From Treponema sp. (lineage in GTDB: Bacteria > Spirochaetota > Spirochaetia > Treponematales > Breznakiellaceae), in assembly GCA_031265435.1 (NCBI GenBank), contig JAISCR010000129.1, forward strand, positions 1-34,298: a stretch of 34,298 bases of DNA, read 5' to 3'. Shown here piece after piece: positions 6,513 to 14,693 of the stretch (the first letter of the stretch is position 1; each line of letters begins with the position of its first letter). Position numbers and translations under genes: made by a program. The notes under the pieces were generated by a model. That model worked only from the letters and a program-made list of their open reading frames with translations, had not been told where the DNA came from and ran no database searches.

Positions 6513-8583
6513 TATGAAAATACGTCGTGAGCTGCTGATTGAAATACTCGATCGCATTCCAGAAAAGCCTATTTTCGAGAAAATGTTTGATTTCTATAGA
6601 AAAATATTCCTCCAAAAGCCAGATTTAGTTGTCTGCATGAGTCGTAAATCATGGTGTGTTATTCACCTGTTCTTGCCGCTTCTGGAGGCTGAAGGTATTG
6701 CTGTGGACAGGAAAAAGCTGACGCATGACCGAATGGTACATCCTTGGTTTTCAGAACTGTATCAGTTGGATCCGGATAAGCACGGCCAAATAAAGGTATT
6801 CGTAATAGACGATACATTTCAAACAGGACGCGCTCTGGATGACTGTGTCCGGCGATTAAAATGTGTTTATGGCGTAGATGAAAAAAACCTTACCGTAGCA
6901 GTGTTTGCTATGACCGATGACGAGCATAAAATTAATCAGCATCGTATTGACAAGGAAAAAGGCCTCTACACTGTATTTTTCTCTCCTTCCCGTCCCGGCA
7001 TACAACCCTTTCAGGTTAATTGGGGCAGCAGGGATGCCTTTTATACCAAAGAGGATATCTCGGCATTTTCTAATTTCTTCGTTGAAGCTCTTCATGCTTG
7101 CAGCGAGCCGTATGTGGGTTATATTCCGGCTTTTCGTCTTCCAATTAAAGATGTACAAGATTTTTTTGGCGCAAACAAAGAGAATAATATTGAATTGGGC
7201 AACGTATCGGCTATTCGTATTCCGGGATATTTGGAGCAGGATGATTTAAAAGCACCTTTAAACGATCCCGCGGTAGTGGGATATTATAACATCACCAGTG
7301 AAACAATGCGAAAACATGATATCGAGGCGTTTTATATTTTATTACCAGATGATGTTGAGACGTTTTATATACCAGCCTTAAATTCAAGCGATAAAAACGA
7401 CTTGTCGTTTCTCCCTTCAAAACATGCGCTTTCTATCGGTGCCTTGCGTTTTTATTTAAACAGTAAAACGGGTATTGCCTTGATGGTGCCGTATCTATCC
7501 TTAAAGGATTGCTATGCGGAAAAAGATATAGTTGAGAAGTTTCCAAAAGAACTTCAGCCATTATTGAAAAAGATGCAGGCGGAAAAATGGGAAGAGCGTG
7601 AAGAACAATTAGCGGCGTATCGTCTGCTTCGGTATGCATCGGGATATTTGTGGGGTAAATATGTTTTCAAGCAGTGGTTCGGGCGTGATGTTAAAGATGA
7701 AGACATAGTGTCTTACGGCGGTATTTGCTCTGAAAGATTTTTTAATTGGATTAATGGTCCTTCTGCTGTACAGGATTTAACGTATATTTGGTCTTTTTTT
7801 GCCCCCGAAAAGAATAATGTAGTTGAGGAAACCCAAAGCCTGGAACTGGATGGTGAAGCAGGTTTGAAAAATGTAATCGGTCGTGATTTGCATGATGATG
7901 ATAAGAAGTATTTTCGCGATGTCATTATTGAGAGCCTGACTATGCCTGGTACTGTTGACTATTACGGTACGGTCAGTATGATGTTTAGATACATTTTTGA
8001 ACGAGAGCGTGAAAGGTTGGATGAGTATGTAAATTCGAATGCAAGCGAAAAGAATGCTCTTGCTCCGCCATTTCATGGGTTTCCTATACACACCTTTTTT
8101 GCTTTGCTATTGTTATCTTTCCCGCGGCTAAAAACGAGAAGGGATGTTCTTGTTACGGTAACGTTAATGCTTTGCGATACAGGAATAGCTGTATCACAGT
8201 TATGTCAGCACGACAATGTCATTGGCACAGTTTTGCTCAATGGAGAACAATCCTGTCATTCGCTTGCGCCTATTGCGCCAGAGTATGCGCGCTTTCTCTC
8301 GGAGTTCCCCGGATTGTTGCGCAAATGCAAGAAAGAACGACGTCAGGAAAAATTCGAGATGGCTAAAACTGAAATTCAAAAATATTTCGAATATGAGCGA
8401 AGTCGAGGTTTTGGCAGGCGCCTGCCTTTGGAACAATTGATGACTCCTCTTGAAAAAATCAAAACTATTGTTGAAGGCGGTCCAGAGCGGAAACTTGATG
8501 CATATTCGGTTCTTCCTGAAGACTCTTTCTTTGATTGTTCAGAGCTGTTTTTTTCAGAATTACGTGAGAAGCTCGCTACCTGA
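6505..8583 (+). CDS. Island gene 3: large protein with N-terminal phosphoribosyltransferase-like domain
   Basis: 692 residues. Residues about 40-140 look like a type I PRTase fold: strand and helix 'DLVVCMSRKSWCVIHLFLPL', then the PRPP-loop-like 'VFVIDDTFQTGRALDDC' (98-114) and strand 'LTVAVFAMTD'. The DD..xTG core is kept, but the loop departs from purine-salvage enzymes. The remaining ~550 residues match no family I know and include hydrophobic strips such as 'HTFFALLLLSF' (about 530-540) and a charged, helical C-terminus. Starts at GTG 6496, ATG 6505 or ATG 6514 are possible; 6505 is chosen for GAGG 9 bases upstream. AT-rich codon use sets it apart from the chromosome. A nucleotide-linked effector or sensor in a conflict system is an inference only. 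Confidence 0.7.
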   Translation: MLDMKIRRELLIEILDRIPEKPIFEKMFDFYRKIFLQKPDLVVCMSRKSWCVIHLFLPLLEAEGIAVDRKKLTHDRMVHPWFSELYQLDPDKHGQIKVFVIDDTFQTGRALDDCVRRLKCVYGVDEKNLTVAVFAMTDDEHKINQHRIDKEKGLYTVFFSPSRPGIQPFQVNWGSRDAFYTKEDISAFSNFFVEALHACSEPYVGYIPAFRLPIKDVQDFFGANKENNIELGNVSAIRIPGYLEQDDLKAPLNDPAVVGYYNITSETMRKHDIEAFYILLPDDVETFYIPALNSSDKNDLSFLPSKHALSIGALRFYLNSKTGIALMVPYLSLKDCYAEKDIVEKFPKELQPLLKKMQAEKWEEREEQLAAYRLLRYASGYLWGKYVFKQWFGRDVKDEDIVSYGGICSERFFNWINGPSAVQDLTYIWSFFAPEKNNVVEETQSLELDGEAGLKNVIGRDLHDDDKKYFRDVIIESLTMPGTVDYYGTVSMMFRYIFERERERLDEYVNSNASEKNALAPPFHGFPIHTFFALLLLSFPRLKTRRDVLVTVTLMLCDTGIAVSQLCQHDNVIGTVLLNGEQSCHSLAPIAPEYARFLSEFPGLLRKCKKERRQEKFEMAKTEIQKYFEYERSRGFGRRLPLEQLMTPLEKIKTIVEGGPERKLDAYSVLPEDSFFDCSELFFSELREKLAT

Positions 8584-8628
8584 TTATTTTTATTTTATGA
8601 TGCGGCAAAAGAAAAGAGGTTATTTTAA

Positions 8629-9060
8629 ATGAGCATAACATTCTCTGAGCTCTTTGTGGTGGATGAAGTTTTACCAGAATATACAGCATGCATATCAATA
8701 ATAATATTTAATGATCTGAAGCGATACGTATTAGGTGACATGGAAGAAGTTGTTACTAAAGATTGCAATTGGAAACAGGAGAAAAAAGATTTCAAAATTC
8801 CAGATGATTATACCCCTGATGATAATCTTACTGGTACTCTGTTTTCTGGCAGTATCAGACACTGTTTGAAGCCGGTTTATAGATCCTGTGTTCCTTCTCA
8901 TTTACATCCTTTTGATAAAGGTCTGATAAAGAAAGTATTCAATGCGGCCAAGTGTCCAGCCAAAACTAATCCGAGTACAGTTAGTGGAAAGATATCAGAT
9001 TGTACAAGTAGAATTATTAAAGATCGCAAGCGTTCACAAAAAAGCATTGCGGTGGGATAA
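8629..9060 (+). CDS. Island gene 4: unknown 143-residue protein, possibly truncated
   Basis: I do not recognise this protein. It starts at an ATG with GAGG upstream, 45 bases after gene 3. The N-terminal ~70 residues ('ITFSELFVVDEVLPEYTACI', 'IIIFNDLKRYVLGDMEEVV') look folded. The C-terminal part is basic and Ser/Thr/Lys-rich with four scattered Cys, and may be a tail or out-of-frame read-through. Transposase debris starts about 300 bases downstream, so the gene may have lost its original 3' end. A GACAA-CGAG-TTGTC hairpin at 9074-9087 follows it without a T tract. Confidence 0.55.
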   Translation: MSITFSELFVVDEVLPEYTACISIIIFNDLKRYVLGDMEEVVTKDCNWKQEKKDFKIPDDYTPDDNLTGTLFSGSIRHCLKPVYRSCVPSHLHPFDKGLIKKVFNAAKCPAKTNPSTVSGKISDCTSRIIKDRKRSQKSIAVG

Positions 9061-9141
9061 AACCCAGATTCTAGACAACGAGTTGTCATAACTTAAGAAT
9101 GCAGCAAAAAATAACCACCTAAACGCCTCAGAGTAGTATTT

Positions 9142-9393
9142 TTATGTTTTTTTATACTGCTTGTGCACCATCTCCATAGCCAGGTTCACGTGCTTGATGA
9201 AGTCCTTTGAAAGATGGTCGACGATGGGGTGTTCTTGTTCCGAGGCCCCCTCTCCCTTGAAAAGCTCCCAGACTTCACATTTAAGGGCATAGGCGAGGTT
9301 GCAGAGCGTCCTGGCCTGGGGAAAGTTGTTTCCCCGCTCGATGTTCGACAGAAAAGTCACGGAAATGCAGGCCTCCTCAGCGAGTACCTGCCT
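9142..9393 (-). pseudogene. 5'-truncated XRE-family repressor gene
   Basis: The frame reads '(R)QVLAEEACISVTFLSNIERG' and continues 'NNFPQARTLCNLAYALKCE', the second half of a Cro/C1-type helix-turn-helix and its C-terminal extension. The first helices and the start are missing. Upstream on this strand the frame passes a few residues of unrelated sequence into a TGA, and the opposite strand there already codes for the tail of an IS30-type transposase. The break is therefore at about 9388-9400. A GTG at 9360 could start a 72-residue remnant, but it would lack a complete DNA-binding domain. Confidence 0.75.
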
Positions 9394-9513
9394 AAAAAAA
9401 CATCATTTGACACTCTTACCCAAAAACAGTTTGACACAATCGTTGCCAAAATCAATAATCGACCTCGCAAGGTTTTAGGCTACCTGACTCCTTACGAAGC
9501 TTTTTCGCCGTAA
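9388..9513 (+). pseudogene. IS30-family transposase, C-terminal fragment
   Basis: About 41 residues, 'LPKKTSFDTLTQKQFD' then 'INNRPRKVLGYLTPYEAFS' and a stop, match the conserved C-terminus of IS30-family transposases (NNRPRK-LGY-TP-E). All upstream catalytic parts are missing, and the frame runs into the truncated xre gene read backwards. Sequence after the stop (AAATTCGCACTTCAA) resembles the end of an IS30 element. Confidence 0.8.
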
Positions 9514-9539
9514 AATTCGCACTTCAAAAAAAATTCCGC

Positions 9540-10043
9540 GACTATAGGCACCGGTATAAAAGAGCGAAAATCGGGCGCGTCTACAGCCAGATCATGCCCC
9601 CTAATGAATTTGGCGAAAGAGTGACGGGTTCTCAATTAAAGGAAATGATTGACAAGACCTGTGTTCCGGGAAGCACTGTCATAACCGATGAGTTTCCTGC
9701 CTACAGTATTCTCGATAAGCCTGTTTCGTCAAAAGCTGATCTGTCGCTGCTTGGCGATTCAGAGCCCGCTGAATCTGCCCCCCGTTACGGTCACCACACC
9801 GTTTGCCATAGACGCTATGAGTAGGTTGCGGGTCTGACTGAGGATAGCGAGCTTATCCATACAAACGGTATCGAAAGCCACTGGGCGATACTCAAGCGCT
9901 GCTATTACGGGATATATCATTCCATATCCGATAAGTATCTGCCGCATTATCTCGGTGAGTATTCTTTCCGTCAAAACACACGAAAGCTTCCCGATCCCGA
10001 TGTGTTTGACCTTTTGTTAAGGCAGAGCGTGTCGAAATCATAA
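9540..10043 (+). pseudogene. IS1595/ISXO2-type transposase remnant with in-frame stop
   Basis: One frame carries 'KIGRVYSQIMPPNEF', 'STVITDEFPAYSIL' (catalytic Asp region), then a TAG at 9822-9824, and continues as 'HTNGIESHWAILKR' (catalytic Glu region), 'CYYGIYHSISDKYL' and 'RQNTRKLPDPDVFDLLL' to a TAA at 10041. These are hallmarks of the DDE domain of ISXO2-like transposases. The N-terminal zinc-binding part is absent, and the sequence between the Asp and the stop is poorly conserved, so the element is dead. Confidence 0.82.
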
Positions 10044-10052
10044 TTGTTCACG

Positions 10053-10082
10053 GGCCGTCCGAACATTCCTTCTCGGATGGCC
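10053..10082. repeat. Strong hairpin after the transposase remnant
   Basis: GGCCGTCCGA (10053-10062) pairs with TCGGATGGCC (10073-10082) over 10 bases with one G-T wobble and a 10-base loop. No T tract follows on either strand. It may be the end structure of the IS element or a weak bidirectional terminator. Confidence 0.55.
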
Positions 10083-10175
10083 TCTCAAATACCATTCCCT
10101 ACCATCTTTTTAATATTTCGTACCCGGTTTCATGGTTTCGACCACGTTTTTGTGTAAGGTATGTTAGGGGAAGTA

Positions 10176-10197
10176 CGGGTAGACGTGAGGGGATAGT
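10176..10197 (-). repeat. Right arm of the inverted repeat bracketing the accessory island
   Basis: Contains CGGGTAGACGTG and is the inverted copy of 5859-5880 (20 of 22 bases). It ends 13 bases before the stop of the serine dehydratase alpha gene, so the right boundary of the island falls exactly in the intergenic gap. Confidence 0.75.
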
Positions 10198-10210
10198 TCT
10201 CAAATGTTCT

Positions 10211-11083
10211 CTATCCGAATATCTTCCGCTTCAGCGCGAGGCCGGTGGGCGTTACCGCAAGGCCGCCTTGGGCCGTTTCCCTGAGCGCCTGGGGGAGGCT
10301 GTCGCCGATTTCTTTCATGGCGAGAATCACCTCATCGGCGGGGATAACACTTTTTATGCCTGCCAGGGCCATTTCCGCGGCTCCCAGGGCGCACATGATC
10401 CCTCCGGCGTTCCGCTTGATGCAGGGAACTTCCACGAGTCCGGCAACGGGATCGCACACCAGGCCAAGCTGATTCTTCAGAGCCATGGCAAAGGCCTCCG
10501 CCGCCATGGAGGGACTGCCGCCGGACATCTCCGTCAGGGCTGCCGCGGCAATTGCCGCCGCGCTTCCACATTCCGCCATGCAGCCTCCTTCGGCTCCGGC
10601 AAGGCTTGCCTCGTTGGCAATGACCATACCCATGGCCCCTGCGGTAAAGAGGGCCATCAGCGCGTCTTCTTCGCCGGATTTTTTTTCCTCCATCATGGTG
10701 AGTATGGCCGCGGGGAGGATTCCGCAGGAACCCGCGGTCGGGGCGGCTACTATCTTTCCCATTGCCGCATTGAACTCCGCAATGGCAATTGCCCGCGCAA
10801 GGGCTTTTGCGCAGAATGGGCCGGAAAGAGTCTCCCCCTCCGCACGGGAGGCCATCCGGAAGCCGTCGCCTCCCGAAAGACCGGAATGTGAACGGATTCC
10901 TTCTTCTTTTCCTTTTTCAGCGGCATTTTTCATTACATCAAGATTGTTCTTCATCATGGCGGACAGTTCTTCCGCCGTTTTTTCCATGACCGCGGCCTGA
11001 TCTTCCAATACCACATCGGAGATTCTGCACTTTTTTTCTTCGGCCAGCTTTACCAGTTCCGCGATGGAATGATACTCAATCAA
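10211..11083 (-). CDS. sdaAA: L-serine dehydratase, iron-sulfur-dependent, alpha subunit
   Basis: 290 residues. Typical segments are 'APTAGSCGILPAAI', 'GAEGGCMAECGSA', 'GLVCDPVAGLVEVPCIKRN' and the C-terminal 'TPTGLAL'. The cysteines in these segments are the expected ligands of the [4Fe-4S] cluster that activates the serine hydroxyl. With the beta subunit it would convert L-serine to pyruvate and ammonia in the cytoplasm, under anaerobic or low-oxygen conditions. The start is a TTG at 11083, fixed by AAGGAG 6 bases upstream; this SD overlaps the beta-subunit stop, so the subunits are coupled. It is the last gene of the long minus-strand operon, next to the island boundary. Confidence 0.95.
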   Translation of the reverse strand: MIEYHSIAELVKLAEEKKCRISDVVLEDQAAVMEKTAEELSAMMKNNLDVMKNAAEKGKEEGIRSHSGLSGGDGFRMASRAEGETLSGPFCAKALARAIAIAEFNAAMGKIVAAPTAGSCGILPAAILTMMEEKKSGEEDALMALFTAGAMGMVIANEASLAGAEGGCMAECGSAAAIAAAALTEMSGGSPSMAAEAFAMALKNQLGLVCDPVAGLVEVPCIKRNAGGIMCALGAAEMALAGIKSVIPADEVILAMKEIGDSLPQALRETAQGGLAVTPTGLALKRKIFG

Positions 11084-11093
11084 CTCTCTCTCC

Positions 11094-11762
11094 TTAATCG
11101 CTCTGAATTGCCTTAAGGTATACCACGCTGTCGATATGGGGCAGGGACTGTAGTTTTCCTGTTACCGCTTTTTCCAGAGTACCGTCTATCTCCACGGTCA
11201 TTACCGCCTGAAAACCCCTGTGGGGCCGGGACAGTCTGAAATTGCCTATGTTGATCCCGTGCCAAGCCATAAGCGTCGCGACTTCGGCAATGACGCCGGG
11301 AGTATCCTGATGAGCGATAATAAGAGTGTCGGAAGCACCGGTAAAGGAAGTTTCCATTTCATTCACGCCGGTAATAAGAATATTGCCGCCCCCTACCGAG
11401 GCTCCCTGGACAGCGCACTCACGTCCGCTTGTCCCCGTTACATGAAGCCGTGCGGTGTTGGGGTGTGATTTGGGAATTCTGATCTCCGAAATAACATATT
11501 CAAGACCCTTCTCTTTGGCAATGGAAACACTGCCGGGGATACGTTCATCATCGGGAAACATGCCGAGGAGCCCCGCAACAATAGCCCTGTCGGTGCCGTG
11601 GCCGCGGCCTGTCTGGGCAAAGGAACCGGCAAGACCTATTTCGGCTTTTGCAACATCCTCTCCCAGAATCTTCCACGCAACCCTGCCGATACGCGCTGCT
11701 CCTGCCGTATGGGAACTGGAGGGGCCTATCATCACGGGGCCGATGATGTTGAATACATTCAT
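11094..11762 (-). CDS. sdaAB: L-serine dehydratase, iron-sulfur-dependent, beta subunit
   Basis: 222 residues. The N-terminal catalytic part has the signature 'IGPSSSHTAGAARIG' and 'GSFAQTGRGHGTDRAI'. The C-terminal ~75 residues form an ACT domain ('TPGVIAEVATLMAWHGINI'), which in this family binds amino acids or stabilises the dimer. It works as a heterodimer with SdaAA encoded 10 bases downstream. The ATG at 11762 overlaps the stop of the NYN-LOTUS gene (ATGA), so translation of the two is coupled, which is an unusual neighbour for a serine dehydratase. Confidence 0.95.
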   Translation of the reverse strand: MNVFNIIGPVMIGPSSSHTAGAARIGRVAWKILGEDVAKAEIGLAGSFAQTGRGHGTDRAIVAGLLGMFPDDERIPGSVSIAKEKGLEYVISEIRIPKSHPNTARLHVTGTSGRECAVQGASVGGGNILITGVNEMETSFTGASDTLIIAHQDTPGVIAEVATLMAWHGINIGNFRLSRPHRGFQAVMTVEIDGTLEKAVTGKLQSLPHIDSVVYLKAIQSD

Positions 11763-12556
11763 TTCCGTTTTCTCCAGCGGATATACACCTGGCGGCCGGT
11801 GCCGTTTTCCTGGGGGCGTTCCTCGGTTTCAAACTGGCTTACCGCGCGGAAGAGATCTCCCAGTTTTTTGAAACCGTAGTTCCGGGGATCGAACTCGCTG
11901 GATCTAAGGCTTATCTTTTGTCCGATACCTCCAAGGTATGCCCAGCCCGATTCATCGGCAAGATCCTCTACCGTGTCCCGCAGGAGCTTGAGAAGCTTTC
12001 GGTCCACCTTGAAGTCCCTGCGGGCCTTTACCGCGGGCTTGTCCTCATCCGCTTCGTCCAGGGAATTGAGATCCTGCTGATCCCGCAGGATCTCTGTGTA
12101 GACAAATTTGTCGCAGACCGAAACAAAGGCCCGGGGCGTCTTCTTTTCCCCAAAGCCGTATACCGTCCGGCCGCTTTCCCGGAGGCGGGCCGCAAGCCGG
12201 GTAAAATCGGAATCGCTTGAAACAATACAGAAACCGTCCAGCTTTTCGCTGTACAAAAGATCCATGGCGTCAATGATCATGGCGGAATCCGTGGCATTCT
12301 TTCCTGTCGTGTAGGAAAACTGCTGAATCGGCTGTATAGCATATTCAAGAAGTTTATCCTTCCAGGAACGGAGATTGGTGCTTGTCCAGTCTCCATAGAT
12401 CCGTTTGACGCTGGCGACACCGTATTTGGCAACCTCATCAAGAAGACCTTCGATTATGGCCGGCCGGGTATTATCGGCGTCGATAAGCACCGCAAGTTTT
12501 ATCTGGCTTAATTCAACCTGGGAATTTGAAACATTCGAAAAAGGTAATAATGGCAT
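11759..12556 (-). CDS. NYN (PIN-like) domain protein with C-terminal OST-HTH/LOTUS domain
   Basis: 265 residues. The NYN domain spans about 20-157; the acidic residues expected at its metal site are visible as D26/D28 ('LIDADNT'), D90 ('NATDSAM') and D115/D117 ('IVSSDSDF'). The C-terminal ~80 residues ('KLLKLLRDTVEDLADESGWA', 'YGFKKLGDLFRAV') fit an OST-HTH/LOTUS domain. LabA-like NYN proteins are predicted or shown RNases, and LOTUS domains bind RNA or RNA helicases in eukaryotes, so an RNA-processing role is inferred. The ATG at 12556 has GGAG 6 bases upstream and is preferred over the ATG at 12568. The gene follows the helicase partner by 13 bases. Confidence 0.88.
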   Translation of the reverse strand: MPLLPFSNVSNSQVELSQIKLAVLIDADNTRPAIIEGLLDEVAKYGVASVKRIYGDWTSTNLRSWKDKLLEYAIQPIQQFSYTTGKNATDSAMIIDAMDLLYSEKLDGFCIVSSDSDFTRLAARLRESGRTVYGFGEKKTPRAFVSVCDKFVYTEILRDQQDLNSLDEADEDKPAVKARRDFKVDRKLLKLLRDTVEDLADESGWAYLGGIGQKISLRSSEFDPRNYGFKKLGDLFRAVSQFETEERPQENGTGRQVYIRWRKRK

Positions 12557-12569
12557 AATATACTCCATG

Positions 12570-14693
12570 TTAATCTGAATAAATTGATTTTTTTATCCGC
12601 CTTAAAAGGCTGATCTTCGCAATTGGAATCCTCAAGGATTCAGGGCCGCCGTGGGGATCCTCCGCCGGGGCACGGGCAGACCGGGCTGTACCGGAAGCTT
12701 CTCCGCCCGGTTCCCCCCCGGAACCGCTGCCGCCGTGGGGCTTAAGTACCAGCACGCTGTCGCTGCCGGATTTTTCAAAAGCCTCGGGAAAACCGAGGGT
12801 TTTGCTGATCCCGAATTCGGGATGAGGCCAGGTTACTTCGACCAGAGACCCGAGGACAATGGCCTGCTTCAGGATATTTGCCTTGCCGGCATAGTCAAGA
12901 CCGCGAGCCTCGGTTTTTTCCGGCGTGAAATGAGCCTTCGAAAGCTGGGATTCACTGATGATAAGCTTCCGCTCTATCCTCTTTAAGAGTTCTTCCCGCT
13001 GTTCCCCGGAAAATTTTTTGCACTCCAGGGAATACCGGTACTTTTCCTTTATCTTTTCTCCGTCCTGCGGGGGAACCGCCTGCACAGCTTCGCCGCGGGA
13101 CACCTCTCCGGGCTCCTGGATTCTGCTCCCCGGGGAAGGAAAAATTTCCCGCGCCAGATCCTGCTGTTCCGCCGTCTGAATTTCCGGTACGGCAACCAGA
13201 TCTACCCCGGCCTTTGCCAGGGCTTCCGCCGCGGTCTCAATGCCCATCCTTCCCTCGAGGTCATCCCGGAGAAGGTAGATACCCGGCGCCAGTGTCTTTG
13301 CCACAAAGGATGACAGAGGCCCTGTTTCCGCAAGATATTGCCGCTCTCCGGAAAGCCTGAGCACCACTCCCTGATAGAGTGAAACCTCCGCGCTGCGGCG
13401 TTCCCAGTCCTTAAGATTCCAGATGAGACTTTCGTCCAGACGGTTCCCGGAAAGACGGCCCAGAAGTTCTATCATGGCTTCCGCTTCCATGCCCCGGTTA
13501 AAACCCCGGAGCGCGGATTCCCTGTCAAGCTTAAAACGGGAAACCGGGCCGCTTTCGACAATACCGCAGAAGGAAGCCAGTTTCAGGGCATCTGCCATTG
13601 AGACTCCGGGGTAAAGCACAAATGAAAGAGGAGAATCAAAGACGATACGCTCATCATGTTTTTCGGTACGATTCCTGTAAAACCGGAATCCCGATTCCTG
13701 CGGAGAGAGGAATCCTGCCATAAGAAGGGAGTCAAGGATACTGTCAAAGCCGGGCAATTCCCTGCGGTTTTCCGCTTTCTTTTCGCATATAAACCACTTG
13801 CGCTTCAATGTCTTGAGGGGGTAGAGCCTTTCTTCCTCAAACGTAGAAAGCAAACGATCCAAAAGCAGCGCCAGTGAACGTATTCTGCCGCGGTATAGAT
13901 ACTCAGGTTCAAAACTGCCATCGGTCTTGAGGTTTTTCCCCAGGGAAGCCGCGGCGGCAAGGTAGAGCTTCCGGTCTGTTTCTTCAAGGAGGGCAAATGC
14001 GGAAAGCCGCTTTTCGTCGGGATAGAGATCCCCTCCGGCCCGGCGGAGGAGGCCCAGCAGAAAAACTGTCGTATACAGGGATTCTACGGAAAGACCGGGA
14101 AAAATCCCGGAGAGCCTTTCAAAGACCAGTTTGCGGAATTCTCCTTCGGTTTTGAAAAAATGGGGATCTTCCCGTACATAGGCTATAAAACCTGCCAGGA
14201 CTCCGGGGGCCGCAAGGAAGGGCAGATCCTCCTGTACTGTTTCCGCATCCGGCTGCCCGGCGGGGAAAAGGATGCTGTAATTTTCCACCCAGGGCCTGAG
14301 AATTTTTTCCAGAACCGGATTCAGGGCCAGCCGGCTTATCCCTTCATCCCGGAAACGATAGAAGATAAAACGCTCCTCCAGGTTGAGGATTAGATCCTGA
14401 AGCCGGGAAAAACTAAAGTCGCCGTCAAAAAAGCTGTCCAGATCTTCGGGCCGGGGAAAGTCGAGGAGACCCACCGCGGCAATAAGCAGGGCTTCTTCCT
14501 CGCCGATGTAGGCGCCTATCGTTTCCTGAATGTCGGGCCGGGAAAGAAAAGCCGCCAGATCCTCTACCAGCCGCTGTTTGTTAAAGGGGGTTTCAATCTT
14601 CCCGAAAACCGAACGCATCAGTTCAAAGAAGGCTCCTTCATGAAGCGTAAGCAGGGCGGATTTCCAGTCTCCGGTGGACTTGAAGGCGCTCAT
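12570..14693 (-). CDS. Helicase-associated protein encoded with the XPB-type helicase
   Basis: 707 residues, no membrane segments. The protein is mostly helical over the first 600 residues and is not recognisable as an enzyme. A C-terminal region at about 610-700 ('GSLVEVTWPHPEFG', 'SVLVLKPHGGSG', then 'LRIPIAKISLLRRIK') has the strand pattern of a WYL-like domain, interrupted by a Gly/Ser/Pro-rich insert. The ATG overlaps the helicase TGA (ATGA), so it is translationally coupled. Treponemes carry an XPB-type helicase next to a large uncharacterised protein, and bacterial XPBs often have such a partner. A role in guiding or regulating the helicase is an inference. Confidence 0.75.
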   Translation of the reverse strand: MSAFKSTGDWKSALLTLHEGAFFELMRSVFGKIETPFNKQRLVEDLAAFLSRPDIQETIGAYIGEEEALLIAAVGLLDFPRPEDLDSFFDGDFSFSRLQDLILNLEERFIFYRFRDEGISRLALNPVLEKILRPWVENYSILFPAGQPDAETVQEDLPFLAAPGVLAGFIAYVREDPHFFKTEGEFRKLVFERLSGIFPGLSVESLYTTVFLLGLLRRAGGDLYPDEKRLSAFALLEETDRKLYLAAAASLGKNLKTDGSFEPEYLYRGRIRSLALLLDRLLSTFEEERLYPLKTLKRKWFICEKKAENRRELPGFDSILDSLLMAGFLSPQESGFRFYRNRTEKHDERIVFDSPLSFVLYPGVSMADALKLASFCGIVESGPVSRFKLDRESALRGFNRGMEAEAMIELLGRLSGNRLDESLIWNLKDWERRSAEVSLYQGVVLRLSGERQYLAETGPLSSFVAKTLAPGIYLLRDDLEGRMGIETAAEALAKAGVDLVAVPEIQTAEQQDLAREIFPSPGSRIQEPGEVSRGEAVQAVPPQDGEKIKEKYRYSLECKKFSGEQREELLKRIERKLIISESQLSKAHFTPEKTEARGLDYAGKANILKQAIVLGSLVEVTWPHPEFGISKTLGFPEAFEKSGSDSVLVLKPHGGSGSGGEPGGEASGTARSARAPAEDPHGGPESLRIPIAKISLLRRIKKSIYSD

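Noticed and set aside
9074-9087. GACAA-CGAG-TTGTC hairpin as terminator of the island operon
   Set aside because: The stem is short and not followed by T residues; noted only in the gene 4 entry.
9214-9513. Plus-strand 99-residue ORF joining unknown sequence to a transposase tail
   Set aside because: Its first two thirds is the antisense of the truncated xre gene; only the IS30 tail is real homology.
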